A stretch of 64,000 bases of DNA from the NCBI RefSeq assembly GCF_002310495.1, contig NZ_CP023344.1, positions 806,001-870,000 of the forward strand. The letters are read 5' to 3'. Each line of letters opens with the position of its first letter. Position 1 is the stretch's first letter. Positions 17,856 to 26,355 of this stretch are shown here, piece by piece. The notes under the pieces are model-generated. The model saw nothing but the letters and a program-made list of their open reading frames with translations. It was not told the DNA's origin and did not search any database. Source of the DNA: Nibricoccus aquaticus (lineage in GTDB: Bacteria > Verrucomicrobiota > Verrucomicrobiia > Opitutales > Opitutaceae). The position numbers and the translations under genes were made by a program.

Positions 17856-18305
17856 ATGAGCACCTCATTCCCAGTCCCTGATCACCAGAAAACCCGCGGC
17901 ATCGTCTACTTCGCCCGCATGATCGACAAAATCCGCCTCCACGCCGCCGGCCAGCTCCCCGCCGACTTCATCGGCCACCTCGGTTTCGCGGACAACACCA
18001 GCCTCGACGCCCGCTTCTGCCGCTTCTGGTCGCTCGACTACGATCAGGTCAAAGCCCGCGCCCTCCACCCCGGCACCACCGACGAAGTCTTCGACGACCT
18101 CTTCGCCGGACGTCAGCCGCTGAATACCGAACACGTCTTCGCGTGGAACCTCTTCCTCCTCAAACGCGGCTGGCGCGACAGCGCCTCAGCCGGAGTCGCC
18201 GCCGGCAAAGCCGCCTCCGGTTTCGCAAACCGCGACGACATCCAAACCTGGGCCGACCTCCACGACGCCGAAGAAGGTCGCCCTCCACAGCCCACCTTCG
18301 ACTGA
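17856..18305 (+). CDS. DUF5069 domain protein
   Basis: 149 residues from the ATG at 17856. It holds the typical DUF5069 elements: TRGIVYFARMIDKIRLHAAG at the start, a central D.RFCRFWSLDY-like stretch, and NLFLLKRGWRD near the end. No signal peptide or membrane segment. Cytoplasmic protein of unknown function, common in Verrucomicrobiota and Planctomycetes. Located between rapA and the amidohydrolase, all on the plus strand. Confidence 0.85.
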   Translation: MSTSFPVPDHQKTRGIVYFARMIDKIRLHAAGQLPADFIGHLGFADNTSLDARFCRFWSLDYDQVKARALHPGTTDEVFDDLFAGRQPLNTEHVFAWNLFLLKRGWRDSASAGVAAGKAASGFANRDDIQTWADLHDAEEGRPPQPTFD

Positions 18306-18392
18306 TTCCGCCGACTCCTTCAAATCCTGTTCATCCTGTAATCCTGTCCCAAACTCCGCGTCTCCGCGCTTCAGCGATCTCCCCCCCACCCC

Positions 18393-19397
18393 ATGCGCAT
18401 CGACGCCCATATCCACATCGTCGGCACAGGCACCGGCAACACCGGCTGCTGGTACCGCCCGCGCGGACTCACGAAACTCGGCGCGCCCTTCCTCGTTCGC
18501 TGCGTCGATCTCACCACCCGAGACCTCCACGGCCCCGACTTCGACCGCATCTACGTCGAAAAAATCCTCAGCTTCATCCGCGGTTCCTCCATCCAGCGCG
18601 CCCTCATCCTCGCGCACGAACTCGCCCATCGCGACGACGGCACGCCCATCCCCGAGAGCGCATCGTTTTACGTCCCCAACGCCTACGTCCTGAAACTCGC
18701 GCAACAACACCCCGAGTTCCTCGCCGCCGTGTCCATCCACCCGTCGCGCAAAGACGCCTTCGACGAACTCGAACTCGCCCTCGCCGGAGGAGCCGCCGCG
18801 CTCAAATGCCTGCCCAACGTCCAAGGCATCGACTGGAACGACCGCCGCCACACGCGCTTCCTCGAACGCATGGCCGAAGGCGGACTCCCACTCCTCGCCC
18901 ACACCGGCAGCGAACGCACCATGCCCGTGATGGACCATAAACTCGCCGACCCGCGTGTCCTCACGCGCGCCTTGGAAATCGGCGTCACCTGCATCGCCGC
19001 CCACTGCGGCACCGGCACGATGCTCCTCGATCCCGATTACTTGGATACGTTCGCCAAGATGACCGAACGCTTCCCCAACCTCTACGGCGACAACTCCGCC
19101 CTCGCCGGCCTCAACTTCCGCCTCCGACCCTCCGCCCTCAAACGCCTCACCACCGGCCCGCTCGCCGAACGCATCCTCCACGGCAGTGACTTGCCTGTCC
19201 CCGTCAGCGGTCTCCTCGCCTGGGCCTTCCGCATGATGCCCTGGCGCGACTACCGCGCCGCCGCCAAAATAGAAAACCCCCTCGAACGCGACGCCGCCCT
19301 CAAACGCTCCCTCGGCTTCAGCGAACAAACCTTCACCCGCACCTCGCAGGTGCTGAGGATAAATTCAGCTACGCCTTCATCGCGTTCGCCCGCGTAG
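18393..19397 (+). CDS. Amidohydrolase-family metal-dependent hydrolase
   Basis: 334 residues. The metal-binding start MRIDAHIHIVG (HxH) is followed by ALKCLPNVQGIDWND (Lys on strand 4), LLAHTGSE (His), IAAHCGTG (His) and ILHGSDLPVPV (Asp). These are the ordered TIM-barrel motifs of the amidohydrolase-2 superfamily. No leader. Substrate cannot be told; family members act as decarboxylases or lactonases. The last ~20 residues (RINSATPSSRSPA) are poorly conserved in look and may be a read-through tail. Confidence 0.85.
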   Translation: MRIDAHIHIVGTGTGNTGCWYRPRGLTKLGAPFLVRCVDLTTRDLHGPDFDRIYVEKILSFIRGSSIQRALILAHELAHRDDGTPIPESASFYVPNAYVLKLAQQHPEFLAAVSIHPSRKDAFDELELALAGGAAALKCLPNVQGIDWNDRRHTRFLERMAEGGLPLLAHTGSERTMPVMDHKLADPRVLTRALEIGVTCIAAHCGTGTMLLDPDYLDTFAKMTERFPNLYGDNSALAGLNFRLRPSALKRLTTGPLAERILHGSDLPVPVSGLLAWAFRMMPWRDYRAAAKIENPLERDAALKRSLGFSEQTFTRTSQVLRINSATPSSRSPA

Positions 19398-19414
19398 GTT
19401 AGCGTACACTGCAA

Positions 19415-19446
19415 AAACAGAAAGATCCCTGCGCTTCGAAGCGCAG
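19415..19446 (-). terminator. Probable terminator after the ferredoxin gene
   Basis: An 18-bp perfect palindrome (CTGCGCTTCGAAGCGCAG, 19429-19446) lies 10 bp past the ferredoxin stop. On the minus strand it is followed by a T-rich run ending in TTTTTG. The spacing to the T-run is long, so strength is uncertain. Confidence 0.55.
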
Positions 19447-19456
19447 AGAGTGTAAC

Positions 19457-19693
19457 TCACGGGCTACCGTCACTGCCGATGGACTCGGTCGGGCATCCAT
19501 CGAGAGCCTCCTCGACCACAGCCACTTCTTCGTCCGATGCGGGCTGCCGGAAAACGAAGGAAAAACCAGTTTCCTCATCTCGCTGAAAGAATGCCGGTGC
19601 GTGTGAGCGACACTGGTCGCAATCAACACAGGAAGAATCCACATAGTACCGGCCTGCGACGTTGTTGGTAAGTCTGTCATTTGGATCAGCCAT
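19457..19693 (-). CDS. Small single-cluster ferredoxin
   Basis: 78 residues. Cysteines 22, 25 and 28 (SCVDCDQCRS) and Cys67 (GCPTES) form the CxxCxxC...CP pattern of a single iron-sulfur cluster ferredoxin. The clustered arrangement suits [4Fe-4S]. Electron carrier in the cytoplasm. It is divergent from a LysR regulator with 70 bp between starts, so the regulator probably controls it. Partner enzyme is not encoded nearby. Confidence 0.88.
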   Translation of the reverse strand: MADPNDRLTNNVAGRYYVDSSCVDCDQCRSHAPAFFQRDEETGFSFVFRQPASDEEVAVVEEALDGCPTESIGSDGSP

Positions 19694-19763
19694 AAGTTTG
19701 TTGGTTCTTCGACATCCTAGTCTAAACCGACTTTTGATTGAAATTCATAGTTCTCATGGATTG

Positions 19764-20690
19764 ATGCATATCGTGCATGAATTGATTAAGACCGCCGCCT
19801 TCGATCTCTACGAACTGCATCTATTTCAACTGGTGGTGAAGCATCGCAGCTTTACCAAGGCATCGGAAATCGCCGGGATCACTCAAAGCGCAATGACCCG
19901 GCAGATGCAGGGACTCGAAACCAGCGTCGGCCTGGATTTGCTGGAGCGGACGACTCGAAGCGTTCGCCTGACTTCGGCCGGGGAGTTCCTGCATCGTGAG
20001 GCATCGCGTCTGCTGGGTGATGCTGAACAGGCGCTTCAGCGTCTTCACGAACAGTTCTCCGATTCTAAAAAAGAGATTCGGGTAGGAGTTTCCCGCTCTC
20101 TCTGCCTCGCCCACCTTCCCGGATTTTTCCACGCAAACATTCGGCACACCCCCCTAGTAGGCTATCGCATTTCTTCTGAACCAAGCGCCGACATCCTTAC
20201 AGCACTCGAAGCCAACGAGCTCGACATCGGCGTGCTCAGTAGGCCCAAAAAACTTCCGGGCACTTTACGGATCACCCACCGATTTGAAGATACCTTCACG
20301 CTGATAGCTTCGGATGACCTTGCGGGCGAATTCGCTCAAATGCCCAAATCGAAGGAACGGCGTACGGCTTGGGCGGAGCGACAGAATTGGCTGCTGCTTG
20401 ATAAACAAACCAACACGGGCCAGCGCCTGAACACTTTTATCGCCAGGCAAGGATGGAACGTGAATCCCATCATGCAGCTCGATAGTTTCGACATGATCAT
20501 CAATCTCGTGTCGCTCGGCATGGGCGTGAGTTTTGTGCCCATTCGCGCGCTGGCTCTCTATAGCCGGAAAAAGAACCTCAAGCGTATCAAACTCCCCGTG
20601 CGCTTCATCCGCGAGTTGGTCGTGGTGATACGCCAACATCGGAAGATGCCCGATCACTTCACCCAGTTCATCGAGAACATCCTTTTCTAG
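19764..20690 (+). CDS. LysR-family transcriptional regulator
   Basis: 308 residues from the ATG at 19764. The N-terminal winged helix-turn-helix is visible as DLYELHLFQLVVKHRSFTKA then ITQSAMTRQMQGLE and LLERTTRSVRLTSAG. The C-terminal part has the periplasmic-binding-like effector domain (EIRVGVSRSLCL, LDIGVLSRP, MIINLVSLGMGVSFVP). An upstream in-frame ATG at 19662 would overlap the divergent ferredoxin gene and is unlikely. LysR proteins usually control the adjacent divergent gene, here the ferredoxin. Effector unknown. Base composition is visibly less GC-rich than the neighbours. Confidence 0.92.
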   Translation: MHIVHELIKTAAFDLYELHLFQLVVKHRSFTKASEIAGITQSAMTRQMQGLETSVGLDLLERTTRSVRLTSAGEFLHREASRLLGDAEQALQRLHEQFSDSKKEIRVGVSRSLCLAHLPGFFHANIRHTPLVGYRISSEPSADILTALEANELDIGVLSRPKKLPGTLRITHRFEDTFTLIASDDLAGEFAQMPKSKERRTAWAERQNWLLLDKQTNTGQRLNTFIARQGWNVNPIMQLDSFDMIINLVSLGMGVSFVPIRALALYSRKKNLKRIKLPVRFIRELVVVIRQHRKMPDHFTQFIENILF

Positions 20691-20749
20691 CCAAGCCACG
20701 AAACTTCGCACCCGACCACTACTACCCGACCATCTCCACATCCCTCTCC

Positions 20750-21367
20750 ATGAAACTCATGCTACCTCTCCTGCCGCTCATCCTCGCAACCGCATGCGTT
20801 CAACACGTTTTCAGCGCGACGCCACCGACTCCTCCCCCGCCCGCGCTATCCTCAGCCCCGTCGCTCCCAGTCTACTTCGACAACTCCGCCGACGTCGTCC
20901 CTTCCGATCCCGCGTGGTCGGCCGCGCTCAACGAAAAACTCGCCGCTTTCAAAGCCTCCCACGGAATTACCTTCATCGTCCGCCTCCACGCCAAGTCACC
21001 ATCCGCGGAGGAAGACAAAGTCCCCGGCGCCTACATGCGCACACTCGCGGCCAAACTCGGCACCGTCCAATCCGGCGTGCTCGCGGTCTACTTCGCCGAC
21101 GAAGACGACTGGCGTCTCTGGATCGGTGACGATCTCACCGCCAGATTCAGCGGCAAATCCGGCACCCCAAAAGAGCTGACCAAGAGCGGAGCCATTCATG
21201 ACGCCAAAGAAGCTCTATTCGCGACCGCCACCGCCAAACGCGACACCATCTTCACTGCGCTTCAAAAAGCCGCCCCCGCCGATCAACCGCCCTTACCCGC
21301 GCGACGCACCCAGCTCTACGCGGATGCTCTGGTTGACGAGCTGATCAAAATTTTCACGAACAAGTAA
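20750..21367 (+). CDS. Secreted TPM-domain protein
   Basis: 205 residues with a signal peptide or lipoprotein-like leader (MKLMLPLLPLILATACVQHV). The mature part follows the TPM fold: VYFDNSADVV, then LAAFKASHGITFIVRLHAKS, GVLAVYFADEDDWRLWIGDD and a helical end. TPM-domain proteins include Psb32-like photosystem repair factors and predicted phosphatases. Function here is unknown. It follows the LysR gene by 59 bp on the same strand. Confidence 0.72.
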   Translation: MKLMLPLLPLILATACVQHVFSATPPTPPPPALSSAPSLPVYFDNSADVVPSDPAWSAALNEKLAAFKASHGITFIVRLHAKSPSAEEDKVPGAYMRTLAAKLGTVQSGVLAVYFADEDDWRLWIGDDLTARFSGKSGTPKELTKSGAIHDAKEALFATATAKRDTIFTALQKAAPADQPPLPARRTQLYADALVDELIKIFTNK

Positions 21368-21436
21368 CTGCAGCTCAGACCGGGAGCTCGGCACTCCGCG
21401 CGAGCCGCGTAAACAGCAACGTCTTCATCCGGCACA

Positions 21437-21465
21437 AAAACCGGCACTGCACGTGTGCCGGTTTT
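21437..21465. terminator. Bidirectional terminator between convergent genes
   Basis: An 11-bp perfect stem (AAAACCGGCAC with GTGCCGGTTTT, loop of 7) sits between the TPM gene and the convergent CE12-like gene. A-run and T-run flank both sides, so it can serve both strands. Confidence 0.85.
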
Positions 21466-21486
21466 CACCTGTTCACGGGCCACCGT

Positions 21487-22899
21487 TTACGGCGCCACAA
21501 ACTGCCAGAGCTGGTTGGTGCTATTTCCACTTGTCCAAAGTTGCATCACCGAGCCATTCGCCGTGCCGCCGCCAGTATCGAGACACTTGCCGCTGGCGAC
21601 GCTGGTCAGCTTATAATTCGAGCCCGATACCGTGATCGTCCACTGCTGATTCGTGCTGCTGCCGCTCGCCCACTGACCCACGCTCGCACCGTTCGCAGTG
21701 TTGCCAAGTGAGTCGAGGCACTTGCCTCCCGTCACGCAACTCAGCTTGTAGATCGAGCCGCTCACACGCGTGACCACCCACTTCTGGTTGTTGCTCGTGC
21801 CATCAGTCCACTGACCGACTGTTGCGCCATCCGAACTCACACCGAGGTTATCAAGCATCTTGCCGCTCGCGACATTGCGCAGGCTGTACGTGCCATTCGC
21901 GATCACGCCCGTACTGCCATCGACCATAAAGGTCGCCGTGATCGTCCTCGCCGCCGCGCCCATGACGAACGTGACATTCCGCTTTGTCCCCGTGACACCG
22001 CCACTCCAGCCGGTAAACGCGTATCCAGCATTCGGTTTCGCATAAGCCGTCACCGTCAAGCCCGCGGGGAAATTATCCGTGCGCGTGATCAGGCCCGCGG
22101 CGGAATTATTGGAGGTGAACGTCACCTTGTAGGTCGGCTTCAGAAACGGAATCAGCTTACTCACATTCGCGTCGCCGCTCAGGTTGCGGATTCCCTGCAC
22201 GACCAGCTTCGCGAGCTCGATGGCACCCATTTCCTGGAAGTGAACGTCGTCCGCGTTGCCGTTCGGATAGTTCGGCCACTCGCCCGCGAGGTAGTGATTG
22301 TAGATGAAGCTCGTCGAGTACGATGGCCCGACCGACTGCAGCAGCGTGATCGCCGTTTTATCCAGATCGATCAACGGCACGCCGATCTCTCCCGCTAGCT
22401 GGCGGCTAGCGACGGGGTAATCATGATACGCCGGATAAATCGTCGGCGGAGTTGTGGCGTTCCAGGCGTTGCGCGGCTGCGTGGCCACGATGATCGGAAT
22501 CGCTCCCTTGGCTTTTGTCTCGTTCACAAACTTCGTGAGGAACTCTTTGAAGGTCGTGAACGGCTCCGTGCGGCGCTCAACGTCGGCCGCAGAATCGTTA
22601 ATGCCGAAACCGATCGTCACATAGTCACCCGCCTTCAACGAATCGCGCACCGCTGGCCATTGATTGTTGTAGAAACTGCGTGAGCTGGTGCCGCCCGCAC
22701 CTTTGTTGACGACGGTGACTTTGGTAGCGTCAAAAAAATGCTGGAGCACCTGCCCCCAGCCCGCGCGAGGATAATAGCCCGCCGCATAAGTCTGCACCGT
22801 GGAATCGCCGATCGTGTAGATCACCGGCGCGGCGGTGGCGGTCGACACGGTGACTGCACCGAGCAAAGCGAGGCCAAGTGCATACGCACGAAGTCCCAT
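21487..22899 (-). CDS. Secreted SGNH esterase (CE12-like) with InlB-type repeat and ricin-type lectin domain
   Basis: Probably removes acetyl groups from rhamnogalacturonan or similar pectin. 470 residues from the ATG at 22899, which gives a clean leader (GLRAYALGLALLGAVTVSTA). A longer start at 22959 is possible. The SGNH domain has Ser33 in GDSTVQTY, the Gly block NKGAGGTSS, GFGINDS (Asn) and the DDVH motif at 217-220. Then comes an InlB B-repeat-like segment (FTGWSGGVTGTKRNVTFVM) near residues 300-340 and a C-terminal beta-trefoil with repeated QxW motifs (NNQKW, NQQW, NQLW). The GDST...GWGQ layout matches CE12. Confidence 0.87.
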   Translation of the reverse strand: MGLRAYALGLALLGAVTVSTATAAPVIYTIGDSTVQTYAAGYYPRAGWGQVLQHFFDATKVTVVNKGAGGTSSRSFYNNQWPAVRDSLKAGDYVTIGFGINDSAADVERRTEPFTTFKEFLTKFVNETKAKGAIPIIVATQPRNAWNATTPPTIYPAYHDYPVASRQLAGEIGVPLIDLDKTAITLLQSVGPSYSTSFIYNHYLAGEWPNYPNGNADDVHFQEMGAIELAKLVVQGIRNLSGDANVSKLIPFLKPTYKVTFTSNNSAAGLITRTDNFPAGLTVTAYAKPNAGYAFTGWSGGVTGTKRNVTFVMGAAARTITATFMVDGSTGVIANGTYSLRNVASGKMLDNLGVSSDGATVGQWTDGTSNNQKWVVTRVSGSIYKLSCVTGGKCLDSLGNTANGASVGQWASGSSTNQQWTITVSGSNYKLTSVASGKCLDTGGGTANGSVMQLWTSGNSTNQLWQFVAP

Positions 22900-23207
22900 A
22901 TATTTTAGCGTCTGCGTGCTGCCTTGAATGATCTGAGCAATGCGCGACGTCGCGCGCATGAGGTAACCATCTAGTCGAAACGAGTATATCGATTTCACAG
23001 GGATGCAGGGGTTGATGGCGGCAAGGGCCACGGCGGAAGCCGGAGCCTTGGGGTGGATTGAAGCTGACTGGGGTATGCCGCCGTTCGTGGTGTGCCCGGA
23101 AAACATCCCACCGCAAACCGCCGCCTTTTTGTACAGTATGAGACCCTTCGTCGGCTCGAACGTCTTCGCTGCCCGCCGCCAACCGTCCCGCTCTGCGAGC
23201 CCGCCAA
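22900..23207. other. Intergenic region, no gene seen
   Basis: About 300 bp between the CE12-like gene and the ECF sigma gene, both on the minus strand. Open frames cross it but show no recognisable protein. It should contain the esterase promoter. Confidence 0.4.
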
Positions 23208-24545
23208 CTAGCCGCTCTGAGACAACCCCTCCGACCGCTCCAGCATCCGCGCCAGATGCGTCTGCTCCGGCCCCACTTTCGCCAGCTGCAACGCCCGCCG
23301 GAAACTCTTCACCGCCGCCTCGTGCTGGCCCAACCGGTGATTCAACTCCCCCACGATCGCGTGCAGCAAATAATGCGACTCTAGCCGCTCCCGCTGCGGC
23401 ATCGCCGCGATCGCATCGAGCGCCGCCTGAGGCCCATGCAGATGCGCCACCACCACCGCGCGATTCATCGCCACCACCGGCGACGGTTTGATGCTCTGCA
23501 AGTCATCGTATAGCCGCAAAATCCGCGCCCAGTCAGTCGCCTCGTACGTCGGCGCCATGCAGTGACAAGCCGCGATGCCCGCCTGCAGATGATACTCGCT
23601 CAACGTCTTCCCCTGCGCTGCCTGCGCGAGCTGCACGAGCCCGCGCTCGATCAGCGAAAAATCCCACTTCGTGCGGTCCTGGTCATCAAGCCGCAGCAAA
23701 TCTCCCTGCTCATCCACCCGCGCCGGAAACCTCGCCGCCGTCAGCAGCATGAACGCCAGCAACGCATGACTCTGCGCCGACTTCCCCGCTGGATGCTCCA
23801 CCAACAACAGCGTCAACCGGATCGCTTCGCGGCAAAGCTCCTCGCGGAGCAGCTTCTCGCCCGCCGACGCCTTGTAGCCTTCATTGAAAATCAAATACAA
23901 CGTCGCCAGCACGCCCTCCAGCCGCTCCGCCAGCTCCGCACCCTCGGGCAGGTCAAACGCCAGCTTCGCCTCTGCGATCCGCTGCTTCGTGCGCGTGAGT
24001 TGTTTCTCGATCGCCGCCTCGCTGCTGAAAAACGCCCGCGCAATCTCCGACGTAGAAAAACCGCCCAGCACCTTGAGCGCCAGCACCACCTGAGCGTCCG
24101 CCGCGATCGACGGATGACTGCACACGAAAAGCATCCGCAGACTGTCGTCGCGTATCCGGAAATCCGCGTCGACGTCCGCTGTGGCATCGCCCGCTCCACC
24201 CGCGCCCGCCGCCGCCACCGTCTGCTCGAAGTGCGTGATGATATTCCCCTCCTTCGAGAAAGACATCTTCCGGTGCCGCAGCGCATCGCGCGCGAGGTTC
24301 ATCGCCACCTGCGTGATCCACGCCGACGGATTCGCCGGCGGCCCGCCAAACGACCACGCGCGAAACGCCTTCATCATCGCCTCCTGCGCCACATCCTCGA
24401 CCAGCGACAGATTATGCGTCCCCAGGAGCCGCGTCAGAGCGCCATGCAGCCGCCCCGTCTCGTGACGAAAAAAATGCTCCACCAACTGCGACGCCCGCTG
24501 CGTGGCTGCGGGATCTCCCATCGGCGTGCTGGCAGTGGTGTCCAT
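23208..24545 (-). CDS. ECF RNA polymerase sigma factor, ECF42 type
   Basis: 445 residues. Region 2 is at residues about 20-95 (VEDVAQEAMMKAFRAWSFGG, then SAWITQVAMNLARD), and region 4 at about 130-190 (STSEIARAFFSSEAAIEKQL). The long C-terminal extension holds LYLIFNEGYKAS (DUF6596) and a helical, TPR-like part (HRLGQHEAAVKSFRRALQLA). This sigma plus TPR-like tail is the ECF42 group. ECF42 factors pair with DGPF proteins instead of a classical anti-sigma factor, and one follows directly upstream in this operon. Trigger unknown. Confidence 0.92.
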   Translation of the reverse strand: MDTTASTPMGDPAATQRASQLVEHFFRHETGRLHGALTRLLGTHNLSLVEDVAQEAMMKAFRAWSFGGPPANPSAWITQVAMNLARDALRHRKMSFSKEGNIITHFEQTVAAAGAGGAGDATADVDADFRIRDDSLRMLFVCSHPSIAADAQVVLALKVLGGFSTSEIARAFFSSEAAIEKQLTRTKQRIAEAKLAFDLPEGAELAERLEGVLATLYLIFNEGYKASAGEKLLREELCREAIRLTLLLVEHPAGKSAQSHALLAFMLLTAARFPARVDEQGDLLRLDDQDRTKWDFSLIERGLVQLAQAAQGKTLSEYHLQAGIAACHCMAPTYEATDWARILRLYDDLQSIKPSPVVAMNRAVVVAHLHGPQAALDAIAAMPQRERLESHYLLHAIVGELNHRLGQHEAAVKSFRRALQLAKVGPEQTHLARMLERSEGLSQSG

Positions 24546-24569
24546 CGCGTTATTCGGTCTTCGCAGTCG

Positions 24570-25031
24570 TCAGGATTTCGCAGCCACCGACGCCTGCAGC
24601 TTCGCGCGTTCTTCTCCAGCGGGCGTCGCGCTCAAGACCGGGCAAAGCCCCGCCACCGGCCGCACTTCCACGGTCAGCCCGATCGCATGGCTCAACGTCG
24701 GACACTGCTTCGCGATCTCCACGGCCTCCGCCTCGTTATCCACCGCCAGGAAAAAGTAGCCGCCGACCACTTCCTTGCCCTCGACAAACGGCCCGTCCAC
24801 CACCCGCCCGTTGCGATTGGCCACCACCCGCCCTCCCTCCTCCAGCGGATGCCCGTGAATGAGTTTCCCCTGCGCGGCGAGACGGTCGTACCACGCATAC
24901 CATTCCTTGAACAACAACTGCCGCTGCTCCGGCGAAAGCCCCCGGTATGCCTCCGTCGAGGCATCTTTGAAAATAAGCATGAAAGGCGATTTCCCGGCAG
25001 GGATGGCGGAGGCGGCGAGTGTCGTGTTCAT
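24570..25031 (-). CDS. YciI-like DGPF domain protein, ECF42 partner
   Basis: 153 residues with the YCII fold. The name-giving motif VDGPF is at 78-82, in the usual setting of FKDASTEAYRGLSPEQRQLL at the start and EVVGGYFFLAVDNEAEAVE later. Upstream of the ECF42 sigma gene in the same operon, 24 bp apart. In characterised systems this class of protein is the conserved genomic neighbour of ECF42, but its role is not settled. Confidence 0.9.
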   Translation of the reverse strand: MNTTLAASAIPAGKSPFMLIFKDASTEAYRGLSPEQRQLLFKEWYAWYDRLAAQGKLIHGHPLEEGGRVVANRNGRVVDGPFVEGKEVVGGYFFLAVDNEAEAVEIAKQCPTLSHAIGLTVEVRPVAGLCPVLSATPAGEERAKLQASVAAKS

Positions 25032-25148
25032 GATCTTAAAAAAATATTCTGATGGTTGGATGAGCGAGAGCGTCTGACTGGCGGTCCCCCCCTACGACGA
25101 ATCGCTGGTCTTCCTCCGGACACCGCGCGCGCAACTTTCCGCCGTTTT

Positions 25149-25922
25149 TCACGCGACCTTAAACTCCACCATCACCGGCCGGTGATCCGACAGATAACTC
25201 TTCACCACCAGGCAATAAACCTCCACGCACGCCGGCGGCAGAAAAACAAAATCCAACGTCCGCTGCGGCAGCGGCGAGGGAAACGTCGGCGCGCTCCGCG
25301 GATGCAGCGTATAGTGCCCGTGCGTTAAAAAATACTTCATCAGCGACGCCGTCGCATCCGTCGTGTGCGACGGATTATTCATGTCCCCGCACACGATCGG
25401 CGGGATCTTCCAATGGCTTATCCGCTTTGGATGCTTCTCCGTCAGATACGCCATCACATGCTCCACCTGTTTGATGCGCGCCGCTCTCGAACGGTAGTTC
25501 AGGTGCATATTCACGATCGGCACGCGACTCCCCTTCACATCGAGCTCGGCAAACAAAAACCCCTTCTCCCCAAAATTACTCCGCCCGAATTTGATGTTCT
25601 CCGCCTCCGTGATCGGATGCCGCGACAAAATCGCGTTCCCATAATTCAGCTTCAAAAACCCCGCGCGCCGGTTGTTCACGCCAAACACCGCGTACGGCAT
25701 CCCCGTGAATTCCCGCAGAAACTCCAGCTGGTCGAAACTCCCCGCCCACAACGAATCCTCGTCGATCTCCTGCAACGCCACCACATCCGGCTCCAGACTT
25801 TTGAGCAGCTTCGCGATCTTCAGCAAATTCGCCCGGATCTTCCGCCGCGACGTCAGCCCCTGGATCGGCTGCAAGCCCCGCCCGTGGGCTATGTTGTAAG
25901 TGACGATTCGCAGGCGCTGCAT
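25149..25922 (-). CDS. Endonuclease/exonuclease/phosphatase family protein
   Basis: 257 residues from the ATG at 25922; the open frame continues upstream, but the family domain starts right here with LRIVTYNIAHGRG. Catalytic motifs are in order: VALQEIDED (metal-binding Glu), IVNMHLNYRS, VCGDMNN and SDHRPVM at the C-terminus. No leader, so cytoplasmic. Could act on phosphodiesters or phospholipids (sphingomyelinase-like) or nucleic acids; the sequence alone does not decide. Confidence 0.88.
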   Translation of the reverse strand: MQRLRIVTYNIAHGRGLQPIQGLTSRRKIRANLLKIAKLLKSLEPDVVALQEIDEDSLWAGSFDQLEFLREFTGMPYAVFGVNNRRAGFLKLNYGNAILSRHPITEAENIKFGRSNFGEKGFLFAELDVKGSRVPIVNMHLNYRSRAARIKQVEHVMAYLTEKHPKRISHWKIPPIVCGDMNNPSHTTDATASLMKYFLTHGHYTLHPRSAPTFPSPLPQRTLDFVFLPPACVEVYCLVVKSYLSDHRPVMVEFKVA

Positions 25923-26214
25923 GAACGGCGCGCAACATTGCCAAAACTCCCGATCCCGCAACGGGAAACCCGAAAGTACCCTGCGAGCGCCACGCTCATT
26001 CATAACCCACCCCGGCTTATCGACACGCCACCGCCACCCGCTTCGCCCGCGTTCCCCGCACTTCAAGCGCGATCGCGCCAAGAATTCCGGGAAATGAAAC
26101 CGGCGCGGCCGGCGGCCCACACCGTGAAAACACCCGCCCGCACGGCGGAAAACTCCCTCCCGAAGAAGGGATTGACAGCCCCCGGGGTGACTCTGAGATT
26201 CCCCGCCCCTTTAC

Positions 26215-26292
26215 GGCGGCCATAGCTCAGTTGGTTAGAGCACTAGATTGTGATTCTAGGGGTCGCGGGTTCGAATCCCGTTGGCCGCCCCA
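26215..26292 (+). tRNA. tRNA-His (anticodon GTG)
   Basis: Cloverleaf reads G-1 plus acceptor GCGGCCA paired with TGGCCGC, D-arm GCTC...GAGC, anticodon stem CTAGA/TCTAG with loop TTGTGAT (anticodon GTG, His), T-arm GCGGG/CCCGT with TTCGAAT, and encoded CCA. G-1 opposite C73 is the hallmark of tRNA-His. The 3' part is the attachment site of the following integrated element. Confidence 0.96.
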
Positions 26293-26296
26293 TTTT
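26268..26296 (+). repeat. attL, 29-bp direct repeat of the tRNA-His 3' end
   Basis: The 29 bases beginning GGTTCGAATCCCG and ending CCATTTT are repeated exactly at 47070-47098. The tRNA gene stays intact at this end, and the recombinase gene starts 60 bp further on. This is the usual layout of tRNA-targeted islands. Confidence 0.92.
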
Positions 26297-26355
26297 TTAC
26301 CTCTGGGAGGGGAAAAATCGAAGCTAGGTTGCCCAGTTGACGTGGCAACCTAGAC

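Noticed and set aside
19662-19763. Longer LysR start at 19662
   Set aside because: Would overlap the divergent ferredoxin gene and add a segment foreign to LysR proteins; the ATG at 19764 fits the domain.
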